Of a stretch of DNA of 64,000 bases, positions 47,678 to 59,124 are shown one piece after another. The notes below the pieces were generated by a model. That model was not told the origin of the DNA. It saw only the letters and a list, made by a program, of their open reading frames with translations, and did not search any database. Position numbers and translations under genes: made by a program. Origin of the DNA: Hordeum vulgare subsp. vulgare (Eukaryota; Streptophyta; Magnoliopsida; Poales; Poaceae); assembly GCF_904849725.1 (NCBI RefSeq), contig NC_058522.1, forward strand, positions 430,371,529 to 430,435,528. The letters are read 5' to 3'. Each line of letters starts with the position of its first letter. Position 1 is the first letter of the stretch.

Positions 47678-48172
47678 ACTAGCACATTGTGCATGTGTAT
47701 TTGCTGAAATAGTTGAATTATCAAGTCCGCTTACATTTCTATTACCTATACTGATGTCAACATTTTCCTCTTGTTAATATTCATATTTTGTCATCTTTAT
47801 CCACAAAATCGCGAATTCACCATATGGAATCAAGAAGCATATTACTCATGATAATTTTATCAACTTGCATCTCTCATATATCAACTGATCCACATATTGT
47901 ATCTTTTTCCACCATGCTTGAAATAAATACATAATAGCATCAAAGATTGATTGGTAGCAGCTATGCATGATGTATGCAAAGTAAAAATTACTTAATTTTG
48001 TACTAAACTTATAGGGAGTAGGGATTAGGGAATAGTATAATATACCTTGGATGGATTGGATGGTTCACCGATGAGGTAGCAGCTATGCATGATGTGGACT
48101 CGCGTCTGGATCTAGCGACTAGCGCTAGGCGAATCGGCGATGCCTTTGTGCATGTCAGCACCTGATGGTAGG
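47678..48172 (-). other. Probable continuation of the hAT remnant
   Basis: AT-rich, directly continuing the sequence cut at 44746. No hAT motif is clear. GGTAGCAGCTATGCATGATGT occurs twice (47953-47973 and 48075-48095). It is cut at 48173 by the next LTR. Confidence 0.45.
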
Positions 48173-49690
48173 TGAAAGAACAATTGCGTCCTAAGGTGGT
48201 TTTGATAATTGATCACAACATATGCATCATCGGACTGATGATCTTATCCAAATATATTTCCAGAAAAGTTCAAAGATGCCTTGGCTATAGGATTGTGAGG
48301 GGAAGCCCCTTGATGCAAGTAAAGGAATTGGATTAGCTCACGCTTCAAGCAAGAAGACTCTACATTTTACATTTGTGAGAAATCACTTTGAGTCCATAGT
48401 AAAGCCAATACTATTAAAAGGGGGTGAGGTATTATGATGAATTGGTTTCTCAAGTGCTTAGAGGTATCCACAAAAAATATTCACTCATTCCGCCACAAGA
48501 TATCTATGTCCAAAGCCATATCAGCAAAATCGGTGCCACCAACTTTTCCCACCCGGCCCTACCGATTTTCCACGAGACAGATCCTTTGCAAAACCGCAAT
48601 CTTTCAGTTCCACCAACTTTCACATCGATGCCACCGAGATTCAGTGACCAGCTTCCTATTGAGAAGATTTCAAGAATCAGAATTTCTGAGTTTGAAATAG
48701 CTCCCACTGATATTTTGAAACTTGTCTAGGTCATTGTATTGGTACCTCAGAGATTCATATATCGTTCTCACCGAGAATTCAAAAGTTGCCACATTTAGTG
48801 CAACTCGGTATCACCGAGATTCTTTTTAGTGTCACCGAGTTGGGCAATAATGTTATAATGGTTGGATTTTGGGAGATGCCTATATATACCCCTCCACCTC
48901 CTCGCATTCATACAGGAAGCACTCAGAACAAACACCCACTTGCTAGATCCATATTTTTGAGAGAGAGCCACCTACTCATGTGTTGGGATCAGGAGATTCC
49001 AATCCAACCATTTGAAACTTGATCTCTAGCCTCCCCAAGTTGCTTTGCACAAGATCAATCTTTCCTACCCATGCCAAATCTGTGAGAGAGTGATTGAGTG
49101 TTGAGGAGACTATCTTTTGAACCAAAAGAGCAAGGAGTTCATCTTTCTACCGCATCTATTACCTTTTGGAGGGTGGTTCCTTCTAGATTGGTAAGGTATC
49201 TCTTGGCAGCCTCCTACTTCGTGTTGTCAAGTTGAACCAAGAACTTTGTAAGGGCAAGGAGATCGCCTACTTCGTGAATATCTACCATGAGTGAGGCTAG
49301 TCGTGTGTGGATGGAAGCCATGATGGACTAGAGAAGGCCGCTTCTTCCTGGACCACTTTTAGGTGGAGGCCTCCATGGACTCTCATAGTAGTTACCCTCC
49401 ATGGGTTGAAGTCTCCACTAACGTGGACGTACGATAGCACCACCTATCGGAACCACGCCAAAAATCACCGTGTCAACCTTTGCTTTTGATCTTCCTACCT
49501 TACCCTATACATTACATTTGCATTTATTTACTTTCCGCTGCTATACTCTTAGATATGGATGTGTAGGGTGAACTTTACCACTCATTATTGTTAAAACTGG
49601 ACCACAACTAAAACTGGGAAAATGCTAAGTTTTTATCTTGTCAAGTAGTCTAATCACCCCCCCCCCCGTAGACATACTTTCGATCCTACA
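48173..49690 (+). mobile_element. Copia-like LTR Y, first copy
   Basis: 1518 bp, TGAAAGAACAATTGCG to TTTCGATCCTACA. TATATATACC is at 48881. A poly-C run lies near the end. Upstream are several TCGGT...ACCGA palindromic motifs, including a perfect-arm CTCGGTATCACCGAG at 48804-48818. The preceding five bases are GTAGG; the matching copy is not in the window. Confidence 0.82.
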
Positions 49691-49692
49691 AG

Positions 49693-49703
49693 TGGTATCA
49701 GAG
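49693..49703 (+). promoter_or_regulatory. Primer-binding site, tRNA-Met type
   Basis: TGGTATCAGAG two bases after the LTR. Confidence 0.85.
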
Positions 49704-49743
49704 GTTTGGTATCCATTGAATTGGTTTCATAACCTAGGAGAGT

Positions 49744-50085
49744 ATGGCGTCTAGTGACTAAAATTATCATCGTACTATGATTGATATGCACGAATGTAGT
49801 GATTCTTTGAGGGTATCTAAGTTGGATGTGCTTCAAAGTCAGCTTGACAATTTCAAGACAAAGGATGGTGAAGGAGTCGCTGAGATGTACTCTAGGCTAG
49901 CTCTCATCACAAATAGGATTGCCGGCTTAGAAAGTGAAGAGATGCCCGACAAATTCATCATCAAGAAGATACTTAGAGCCTTGGATGGAAGATACGACAG
50001 AGTGTGCACATTATTTCAAATGATGCCAAACTACAAGGATCTCAAGCCAACTCAAATCATTGGAAGGATTGTTGCTCATGAAATG
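49744..50085 (+). pseudogene. Copia gag (first copy), N-terminal part, deleted and interrupted
   Basis: ATG at 49744 (MASSD then a stop). Compared with the second copy at 60686 it has lost about 280 bp, so NYHRTM runs straight into DMHECSDS. After that the UBN2-type Copia gag domain reads well: LDVLQSQLD, DGEGVAEMYSRLALITN and FIIKKILRALDGRYD, then KPTQIIGRIVAHEM. At 50085 the 3.2-kb solo LTR begins, and gag resumes at 53298. Confidence 0.82.
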
Positions 50086-53000
50086 TGTAAAATCCCAAAT
50101 TTTGGAATGTTAATAAAATTATTAGACTGATTCTTTGTTTGAGTGAGTGATTGAAACTTGAGTGAAGTTTGAAACTTTTTAAAAAAACTTTTGAATGACA
50201 CGGAATAAAATGACTTTTCCCTTTTCCTGTGAATTCAAATTCATCTTTTTTTTGAAAATCAGCGAGAGGAGATAGCATGACTTCTTCAACTATAAAGAAT
50301 TTGAATCAAGGTGGCATTGGAATTCCTTTCGCTTTTGTTTTGCATTTTGTTTCTTCCTCACTCACGGAATGCCGGAAACCATATCTTGTCAAGCAAGAAA
50401 AAGAGAGGAGAAACATGACCCTCCAAACCCGGGGATATTACATGAAATATTTGAGCCATGACACCCAAGATTTATTTGAGTAATTATTTGCAAAAAGAAA
50501 TAAAGCATTTAGGGGATTTTCTCAAAAACATTTTTAAAGTTTTCATTTTGGCCGTGGAAAAATGTCCATCATTCAAATTTTATTTTTTTGATAATTTTAG
50601 TATATAGAAACTCTATATTCCGAATTTATTTGGTTTCCATTTTATCGTTTACTTTCCGGTTTTTGAAAATAGGAAAGAAATCTCATTTATTTGGAAACTT
50701 TGCTCTGGCCCATTAAAGCCTTTCCAAAAGTTGGCCCGACAACTTCTTCTCCTTCCTCACGTAACCTTGCGAGGACCTTCCATCCATGGTCATGGTGACA
50801 GAGAGAATAACTTCCCTTCTCGATCTCCCTCGTCCTTCCATCCCGGCGCACCCGGAGCCCCTATAAATACTCCCCTCAACCTCCACTCCCCATTTTCCCC
50901 GTAGCCCAGCCCCTCCCCTCATCGGAACGTAGCCCCCCACCTCGCCGGAGTTCGCCTCCAACAGGAACTCGCCGGAGCTACTGCTGCTCCCTCCCGTCGC
51001 CCCACGCCCCGTCGACGCCACCAACCTTCGGCCCGAGCCCTCCTCCATCGCTTGGACCCCTCCACCGCCTCGGCCGGCCACCGGAGCAACCTTTCCGCCA
51101 TCTTCTCCAACTCTGGCTACTAACTCCGGTGAGATTCACGAAATCCCGTATTGCAGTTTTTTCAGAAAATTGCAATCTTAGAAACTTCATATCTATTAGT
51201 TTATAACTCCGAATTAGGTGATTCTTTTTGCGTTGGATCACAAATTGTATGTAGTTTCTGTAGATATATAATTTGTCTATGTTTGGATTTATAAAATTTG
51301 AATTAGATCAGATTTGATTTAAAGCTTGTTTTGCTTATATCGAGAGTTTAAAAATAGCTTTTGAGTTGATTCTTTTTGCTACTGATCACTAGTGATACTA
51401 TTTATCAGTAGGTTCAATTTCAGAATTTTTAGGATATTTGAACTTCGGGTTTTAAGCAAAACAGATTCTATTTTAGCCTTTTTTTGTTTTCTTGTTATTT
51501 CTTTTGTATTAATTGTTCTTAATTTGTTTTTTGTAATTGTGACAAGTTATATTTTGTTTTATGATATTTACCAGTAACTTTTCAACAACAACAAAATTTT
51601 ATTTTATTTATTCTTATTTGTTTGCATGGAATCAATTCTAGTTCTATACTAACTTGCGAATTGATTGCATTGCTAGTTTGATTTCCTATTTTGAAAATAC
51701 TTATAAAATAATATTGTTTTGTAAATTTTACTTCTGTTATCTTAGTTATTTTATATTTTGTTTTCTGTTATTTTTCTATTTTAGTGTTTTATTTTGTTGT
51801 TAAGTTTCATTAGACAAAAACTATTTAGTGTTTGATGTAGTAGAAGACTCCCTAGTCTTATTTGAAGTTTCCTTCGGATTCTTATTCGCTCTCTCCTTTG
51901 TTTTGATTGCTAGAATGATTGCTAGTATAAGTGCTTACGTGAATGATATGGTTGTTATATAGATTTCATCGGAGAGTGACGAGTAGTCTATCAAGTTATT
52001 CCTCGAGAACGAAAATTCTTCTTCGTCAACATCACCAGGCAAGTCATTTGATCATGTATCACCTATGTTTTATGCATCGTAGTTCTACCATCCTATGCCC
52101 AATTGCATGCTGAGTAGATACTTGGAAATTATGGTTACATATTGTAGTATCATGTGATAGGCACCCAACAACCCCGTTACCTGGCCCGGGACGACAAATT
52201 TCATATTGCTATGCTTGAGTAGACGGGATTCTGGTTGAGAGTTTATCACGAGTGATGCAAGAATAATTTAATAACCAAGACCGGTTAAGTCAAGACTTTT
52301 CAAGACCTTGTGATGCAATGCAACTCTGGGTGAAGGACGGTTGATCGGCTCCCTGGAGAAACCAGTGGATGACCCGGGATGTTGGAGACGTGCCATGACA
52401 TCTTGCGGAAAGCATCACCCAGGCTCAAAAAGACGGACGGATATTTTCAAGACCCAAGGCTTACCTGCACAGCCACAAGTCATTATGGGCTCTGGCTTGG
52501 TTGGACAATGCGGCGACTCTGGACAGGCGGTGCCAGCAGATGTAGAAGAACAGATTTGGATGGGCACCGACAGGGATTCAGAGGGACCCGTTGAAAGACC
52601 ATGTTTTGATCATCCGGTCTTCAAACACCCTGAAGTGCGAGGACATACACGGAGGCGGTCAAATCTTGTGGGGAACGTGTGCAAAACTGTGCAGAGTACT
52701 CAAACCTAATCGATTAGCCGTGTCCACGGTCATGGACAACTTGAGCCAAAGGAACTGAAGTTATCTGAAATTCTCAACACAAATAATAATATTGATGTGG
52801 GTATTATTGACAACATGGGTACGAGAATTGGTTGGTGAAACCATCTCGTTAACAACCAATAATGTAGTAACATTTTGCTTTTAGCCCTCTCTTGATGTAG
52901 GAGAAAACCTTGCTTTTCGCTAAAAACTTACAGCCCCACCTGCCATATATGCATATAGTATAGATGACATTTTACCCCCTCTCATATGTGACTTGCCAGC

Positions 53001-53292
53001 ATATTCAATATGCTGACCTACACGGATGCAACGTCTTATGTTGCGGATATTTCCTCGACGAGTAAGAGTACGATTCAGGGTTACGGTCCGCACTCAACTG
53101 CCGTTGGTGTTATTTGGGACTCCACTCCCTTGACTGCTTCCGCTGAGATATTTAAGGTATATATCAGTTTTACGCTATTTACATGTGATCGCACTTTGAT
53201 ATATACATTGATGTACTGTGTGTGCCAGCATACTGATCCAGGGATGGCACAACTACACAGAGGCTTGACTCGATTTGAGTCGGGTCGCTACA
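50086..53292 (+). mobile_element. 3.2-kb solo LTR (LTR B) with 5-bp TSD
   Basis: TGTAAAATCCCAAATTTTGG to GAGTCGGGTCGCTACA, flanked by AAATG at 50081-50085 and 53293-53297. Same family as LTR A at 22395-25999, opposite orientation. TATA CTATAAATAC lies near 50862-50872, followed by a C-rich leader (50873-51120). There is no PBS, PPT or second LTR, so it is a solo LTR formed by LTR-LTR recombination. Open frames in the C-rich part are probably accidental. Confidence 0.92.
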
Positions 53293-53297
53293 AAATG

Positions 53298-55131
53298 TCA
53301 CTCAAGGACAAAGATGAGTTGCACAAAAAGTCAAGCGGTGCTTACAAAGCTTCAAGTGATACTCCCGCTACTTTAAATGACAACCTTGTTACCAATGAAG
53401 AGATCAGCCTCATGGTCAGAATATTCAACAAGTTCTACAAGGGTGGATGGAAAGAGAGAAGCTCAAACTCAAGATATGATGAGAAGCGTTGGTCTAGTCA
53501 TGCCCAAAACTGCTACAACTGCGAAAAGCTCGGACACTGTTCCAATGAGTGCTCGGCTCCCCAAAAAATAAGAGAAGATTTACCTAGAAGAAGAAGCTCA
53601 CAAGATAAGTCACCTCGCAGAGAGAAAAGGAGCACAGAAGATCATTATGAACGAAGACACTCCCAGAGGGGCAAGGAATCAGAGAAGAAGAACAAGTACA
53701 CCAAGAGCATCTCAAGAACAAGATATCAATCTCATGTTGGTAAATGGATTTCTGGCTCCGAGTTTGACAACCAATCTGAGAGAAGCTACCACTCCAACTC
53801 CGACTACAGTCAATATGAAGGTGTTGCCAGTCTTACTCCTATTACTTATTTGATTCACCAAATGAAGGGATGGGAAACTTCTTCATGGCAAAAGGCCCCA
53901 AGGAATCACACCCCGAGTACCTAGACTTTGATAGTGATGAGGATGACTTGTTAGGAGAATATGACTTGCTCTTTGATAAGGCTAGTCATAACATTGAAAA
54001 TGAACTTGAAAATAATCATGCTAGTCAAGACAAATCGAATGACGATGATAAGAAAGAGATTGAACGACTAACTAAAGAATTAAACACTCTTAAGTTAGCT
54101 CATGAAACTACCCTAGAAGATCATAGAGAGCTTCCAAGAACTCTTGAGAAGCTACGCTTCGAGAAGCTAAGATTAGAGCAAGAGCATGAGTTTCTAAAAG
54201 CAATCAATGATGATCTTCAAAATAAGAGTTCTTCTTATCTAGACAAACGATTACCCTTGTCTACATTTGTTCCACAAGTTAAACCTAAGAACACTAGTAA
54301 CAAGGGCAAAAAAGTTTCTTCATCTAGTAATAACAATGCTAAAGTAAGATCAAATGATGTTGTTGCTAGTAGCTCTTTGGATTCCATTAATGATTCTCTT
54401 AGCCAAGTTACACTCGAGCAAGATAATGATTTATTGAAAGGAATTATAAATAGAGGTGTTTTCAAGGGTCTTGCCGGAAGTAAGCAGTTCGAGTAAATTG
54501 TGTGCAAGCAAGGAGGACATCGGAAGAAGCAAGGTTGGCTACTTCAATGCCAATGGAGATGAATGGGAAGAAGGTCCATATCCCATCCCCTAGTTCGTTC
54601 CTCAAGAGGAAAAGTATGATCCAACTATTCCCAAGGGAACAAACTCTCAAGATAACCTTAATCCACAAGACCACAAGGTCAAGGGCAAGCTTCAAGAGGA
54701 GATTGACTCATTTGAAGAAGAACCCCAAGCCAAGGTCGAGTGGGTTCCCAAGGACACTACTAGCACAACCTCATCTAGTGCTACCACAACTCTAAGGATC
54801 CCCATCAAGTTGATCTAGGTCCCCAAGAGGAAGAACTAGAAAGTTCTTGAGGGTGACTCCGCCAATGATATTACTCTTATTCATTTTGGCAAGAACTATA
54901 GGCAATCAGCTCCAACCATATGCATTAGTTCAAGGAGTCACATATTCCCTCAAAGGTAAGGAAGGGACAAGGTAATTAATGCATCTTTGGACTTCACGTC
55001 TCATGTATTTAATTCCTTGTCCATAGATATTCTTGCGTATGTTCCTTGTGCTTTGGGACTAACCCATGTAGGTGAGAAGAGGAAGAAACAACAAGGATTG
55101 CTCCCAACTCAAGATGATATTTATCAACAAT
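53298..55131 (+). pseudogene. Copia gag (first copy), C-terminal part with zinc knuckle
   Basis: Resumes SLKDKDELHKKSSG. A CCHC zinc knuckle CYNCEKLGHCSNEC is at 53511-53552, then an Arg/Ser/Lys-rich region. After a shift near 53870 comes an acidic coiled-coil segment (EIERLTKELNTLKLAHETTLE) at 53930-54230, and a Ser/Asn-rich tail to 54496. Beyond 54496 frames break (one base lost at about 54533), but similarity to the second copy continues, and a last frame ends at 55131 (KRKKQQGLLPTQDDIYQQ). No protease, integrase or RT follows. The element is therefore non-autonomous. Confidence 0.8.
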
Positions 55132-56583
55132 GAGCATCCACCATTACTAGACCTCCTTGAAGTCTTCTATGACAAAACCCAAGGTTAGTTTATCCCTCTT
55201 ATGGGGGATGTCACATCTAGGGGAGCTTTACTCTAAGAGTGGAGTATAAGCGTCTCCTAAATGATGTGAACACATTAATGCCTTATGTAAAAGTGGTAAC
55301 CCCACTTGTGCTTAATCGATGAGTATGACCTATGATCAAGTATTCTTACTTGGGTGCTATGTTAATATACTCATAGATAGATGACTTCGTCATCGCCAAA
55401 GTGATTGATAGATGCTAGAATGTTTGTGCATGGCACCATGTTTTATTTGACATCTTATTGTGTTACCATGTTGGTATGCATATTTTGTTCATTCGAGGAT
55501 ATCCAGTTGTTGTTATTTGGTTTTCTATTTTCATTTGGTCAATTGGATATACAAGAATTCCTAAGTACCTATCTCTAGCTATCTATGCTTTCTGATCTCA
55601 AATTCTATTCATGCTACATCACAAAATTTGAGCAAGAACTTTAGGGACACTGTGTGTGAGGAGCACTCGGAGATTCGTCTCGACACGGGCTAAATCCCAA
55701 AACCTCCCAAAGTGCATCTCGGTGTGACCAACCTCGAAATATCGGTACCGTCGAAGCCTAGGGTTGATTAGGTTTTCCTATCTCGGTACCACCGAGTTTT
55801 TATTCTCGGCCTCACCGATTTTCTCTCTCAACTGATAGTTAAGGAACTCAGTGGCACTGAAAACTCCATCTCGGTGTCACCGACAGCCAAGGGGTATATA
55901 TATCCCATAGATCGATGATTGAAACAACTCCTCAAGCTTCGCCTCCCACACCTCCTCGCTATCGCGCCCTAGTCCCCTGGACATCCCCTAGATCCTCTAG
56001 TGGGCCCTCGTCACCTTAGTCTTTGTTGCGACGGGAATCTTCACCGCCATCGCCGCCGTAGCGGATTCACCACCAAGTTAGGGTATGAATCTGGACCCTA
56101 CTTGCACTCCCAATGCTAATTCTTGCGCAAATAGGCTTTCATGATTTCTGTCGCTTCTGCACTCTTCCTATCAAGAAGAAAGTTCCCATAGTTTAGAGAA
56201 CAATTAAAATTTTAGGGTGAGCAGTCCGCAAAATTGAATCTCGGTGTCACCTATTCATAAAAGTCGGTCGTACCGATTTGGTTTTAGGGTTACTGAGAAC
56301 GTTCTCGGTGGAACCGAGATCTCCTTTTCGGTGAAACCCAAAAGGGTGCCAACTTTTTGTTAATGAGAATGTCAGTCTCGATGGCTCCAAAAAATTTGAC
56401 TCGGTGGAACAGAAATCCCTTTTGCTGAATATTAAACCTAATTTTTCAAAGTTCAAACTTTTCAAAACTTCTGATTTTTGTGATACTCATCCATTCTAGC
56501 TCTTCTATATCTCTTCACAGGGTCTGCTTCTCTGCTTATCTGCTTGTCTGCGTGTGTGCTTGTCTGCTTGGCTGTTTGATAGT
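55132..56583 (+). promoter_or_regulatory. Spacer with LTR-like palindromes and TATA before the accessory ORF
   Basis: No gene. From 55700 it holds the same motif class as LTR Y: CTCGGTACCACCGAG at 55782-55796, TCGGTGTCACCGA at 55871-55883 and CTCGGTGGAACCGAG at 56304-56318. A TATATATAT box lies at about 55895-55903, then a C-rich leader (55930-56080). This is the arrangement of the LTR promoter, placed about 690 bp before the next ORF. Confidence 0.55.
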
Positions 56584-58435
56584 ATGTCAGGATCAGAGGA
56601 TAGTCAAAACAACTTGAGTGAGCCCATTGCTGAGATGGATTCAGGCACTAGTCCTAAGAGGACATTATCTGAGCCAAGGACACCTAGATCCCATAGGTTG
56701 CACAAGGAAAGTACCAGGTCCGGAAGGAAGATCAATTATGATGAAGAAGATGTTGACTTTATCCCAGAGGAATCTCTTTCCTAGAACCAAGAATAAAAGA
56801 CCACAGTCAGGAAGACTGCAAGGAAGGAATATGCGATACCTGCTGACATAAAAGCTCCAGAAGCTAGGCTTGCAAAGAAGCCAGGTTAGAAGAGATCCAG
56901 AAAGAGATTTGTCCATGATGTTGGAAGGCCAACCTCAATGTATGAAGACCCAACATAAGTTGCCGATGAGGAGGAGGAAGAAATTCTAGCTGAGATACCT
57001 CCTCCTAAGAATAAAAAGCTGATGGTTGATGATATGCCTAAGAAAACTGCCCCCGAGCCTTCAACACCTAAGGCTAAGAAGTTTGTAGCTCCCAAGAGGA
57101 CTACCAAGGACATTCCTCTAGTTGAGAATAACAAAGGCTCTGCGTCTAGAGAATTTGCTGCATAGGAAGAAGAGTATGCCCTTGTGCTAATGAAGCTGAG
57201 AGCTCATCTTCCATCCCACAATGATGCTCATCATGTTGACGAGGACATGAAAAAGAGAAGAGATCAAGGGCTGAGGAAGTGGAGATCAGTTGATCAATAT
57301 GCTGTGTGAAGGAGAACTGATGTTGATCCCTGCTTTCACACAAAGAAGCAACAAGATTTCTATGAGAGTGTGTTGCTTGATAAGAGTCCAGCATTCAGCG
57401 ACATGAGATATGTCGATTAGGAATACATCAAGGCCAACGAATATTATTTTCCCCATGTGCGAGAAAACTTCACGCTAGTCGACATTGAAGATTTCGTTTG
57501 CGGACAGATGACTGCATGGAACGATGATAGGATCATGCAATTCTATTCCACTTCTCATTTCTATTCTGATGGAAGGATTGTATGGATGACTGAAGGTCAC
57601 CGGTATGAGTCTATTGTGGATGAGTGGGCTACTATAATTGGTGCTCCAAAGGCACAAGAAGGAGATCTGGATGTGTACTCAGAATCCAAAATGAATCATA
57701 ACTCTATGGCAAACATGTACAAGCGAGTGCCCCATAAGTGTGTGGAGACACAAAAGTTTGGCTTTGTCTATTTCTTGCGAGCACGGATACCTACTATGAA
57801 CACCATTACGAGATACACCCTGATGCCAAAATCAGGAGATGATAAGATGATTAGGGGTTATTCCTTCAACATGCTGCATCATCTAGACACCCACACCTGG
57901 TTTAGAGTGATGGACTTGATAGTTGAGACTGTTAGGAGGACTACTATAGATCAGAAGAGATCATGTGGATATGCTCCATATATTCAGATGCTCATCAATG
58001 CCAAGATTGGCAAGCACTCATATCTACTTGATCGTCCACACCTGTCACTTTAGCTAGAGTTTGAAGATAATGAAGTTGTGATGGACCCCATCCTAGCTCA
58101 GCTATAGCTCGAGAGGAAGCAGAGGTAGCAGATGTGGAGCCCGCTAGGAATGCTCCAGCTCCAACCCCACAACTCAGGACCGGAGATGAGTAGTTGTCAT
58201 TCTTGTCCAGCACCTTCCAAGGGATGGAGAAAAAAATTCTGAGATCTTGATGAACCAGAAGAGCCTTGAGAGGATCGTGGAGACAAAATTCCATGACCTG
58301 GATGTTAGGGTAATGGAGTTGACTACCACTGTTGATCTGCTCCAGCATGAAGTTGATTTTGTGCAGATTGCCTGCTCCAGCAGTGATGATGAAGTGTCGC
58401 CTCTACCTACTACTACTCAGTTCATGACCTAGTCT
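56584..58435 (+). pseudogene. Accessory protein of a Copia-like element, unknown family
   Basis: One frame from an ATG at 56584 (MSGSEDSQNN) to about 58055, with about seven stops that are mostly TAG, then decayed sequence to 58435. The N-terminal third is basic, Ser/Pro-rich and disordered (RSHRLHKESTRSGRK, PPPKNKKLM). The C-terminal part, open from 57457 to 58053 (198 codons), looks globular: VREN, WMTEGHRYESIVDEWATI, YTLMPKSGDDKMIRGYSFNM and DQKRSCGYAPYIQMLINAK. I recall related uncharacterised grass proteins but no function. There is no RT, integrase or envelope-like signal. It lies 3' of gag in the place of pol or env. Confidence 0.55.
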
Positions 58436-59110
58436 AGGTCAACAGTTGTGCCAGTTTAGGAAGGAAGACCATCTTCATCAGCTCAAGCTTCAACACCTTC
58501 AACTCCTGCTCCTCCACCTCCATCTCCAGGGGCATCTACAGAAGCCTTCGTCAATGCTCTCATGTCCACTCCATCGTCAGCTACTGGAGGAGATCGAGCC
58601 CAGAGTGACGATTAGTTCTAGACCTTGGAACTTTTTGGTAACTTGTTGCCAAATGGGAGAAGTGTATAGATCAACTAGGCTTCAAGAGAGAGAGAGATTT
58701 TCATTTTATTTGCTCTCATTTGGTTTTTCAAAACTTTTGGTCTTTTGGATGACTTTATTCATTTGGGAGAAGTGTTTGATCATACGCTTTGCTTGTTTGC
58801 TGCTACGACGTTATTACCTTTGAGCTATCTACATGATGATCATTCACCTTCTTGTTTGGTGTTATGTGCATTACTACTCATTCATATCATTCATGCGCAC
58901 CACCAAGTTGTATGTGACATGTAAGAGTGCCCCATGATCATAATTGATTGTGCATTTGCATTCAAATGCAAATTTAAATAATGCACAAATTTAGAGAGAG
59001 TTCTTGCTTTTCACATACATATCAACGCATCGATGCTCATCATTGATTATAGGGAGCCCTTGATTATATGTTTCGTCGAAGCTTTGATCTATATATTGTC
59101 ATCAATTACC
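58436..59110 (+). other. 3' region before the polypurine tract
   Basis: A Ser/Pro-rich low-complexity tail at 58450-58620, then T-rich untranslated sequence ending CATCAATTACC. The open frame on the plus strand at 58446-58823 is in a different frame from the accessory protein and looks accidental. Confidence 0.5.
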
Positions 59111-59123
59111 AAAAATGGGGAGA
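59111..59123 (+). promoter_or_regulatory. Polypurine tract of the LTR-Y element
   Basis: AAAAATGGGGAGA, one base before the second LTR. Confidence 0.8.
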
Positions 59124-59124
59124 T

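Noticed and set aside
44259..48172. Intact hAT transposon
   Set aside because: Only a C-terminal motif and one probable terminal repeat remain. The rest is cut by two LTR elements, and the other end is not seen.
57457..58053. Envelope-like protein
   Set aside because: No signal peptide, membrane segment or Cys pattern of an envelope protein is visible.
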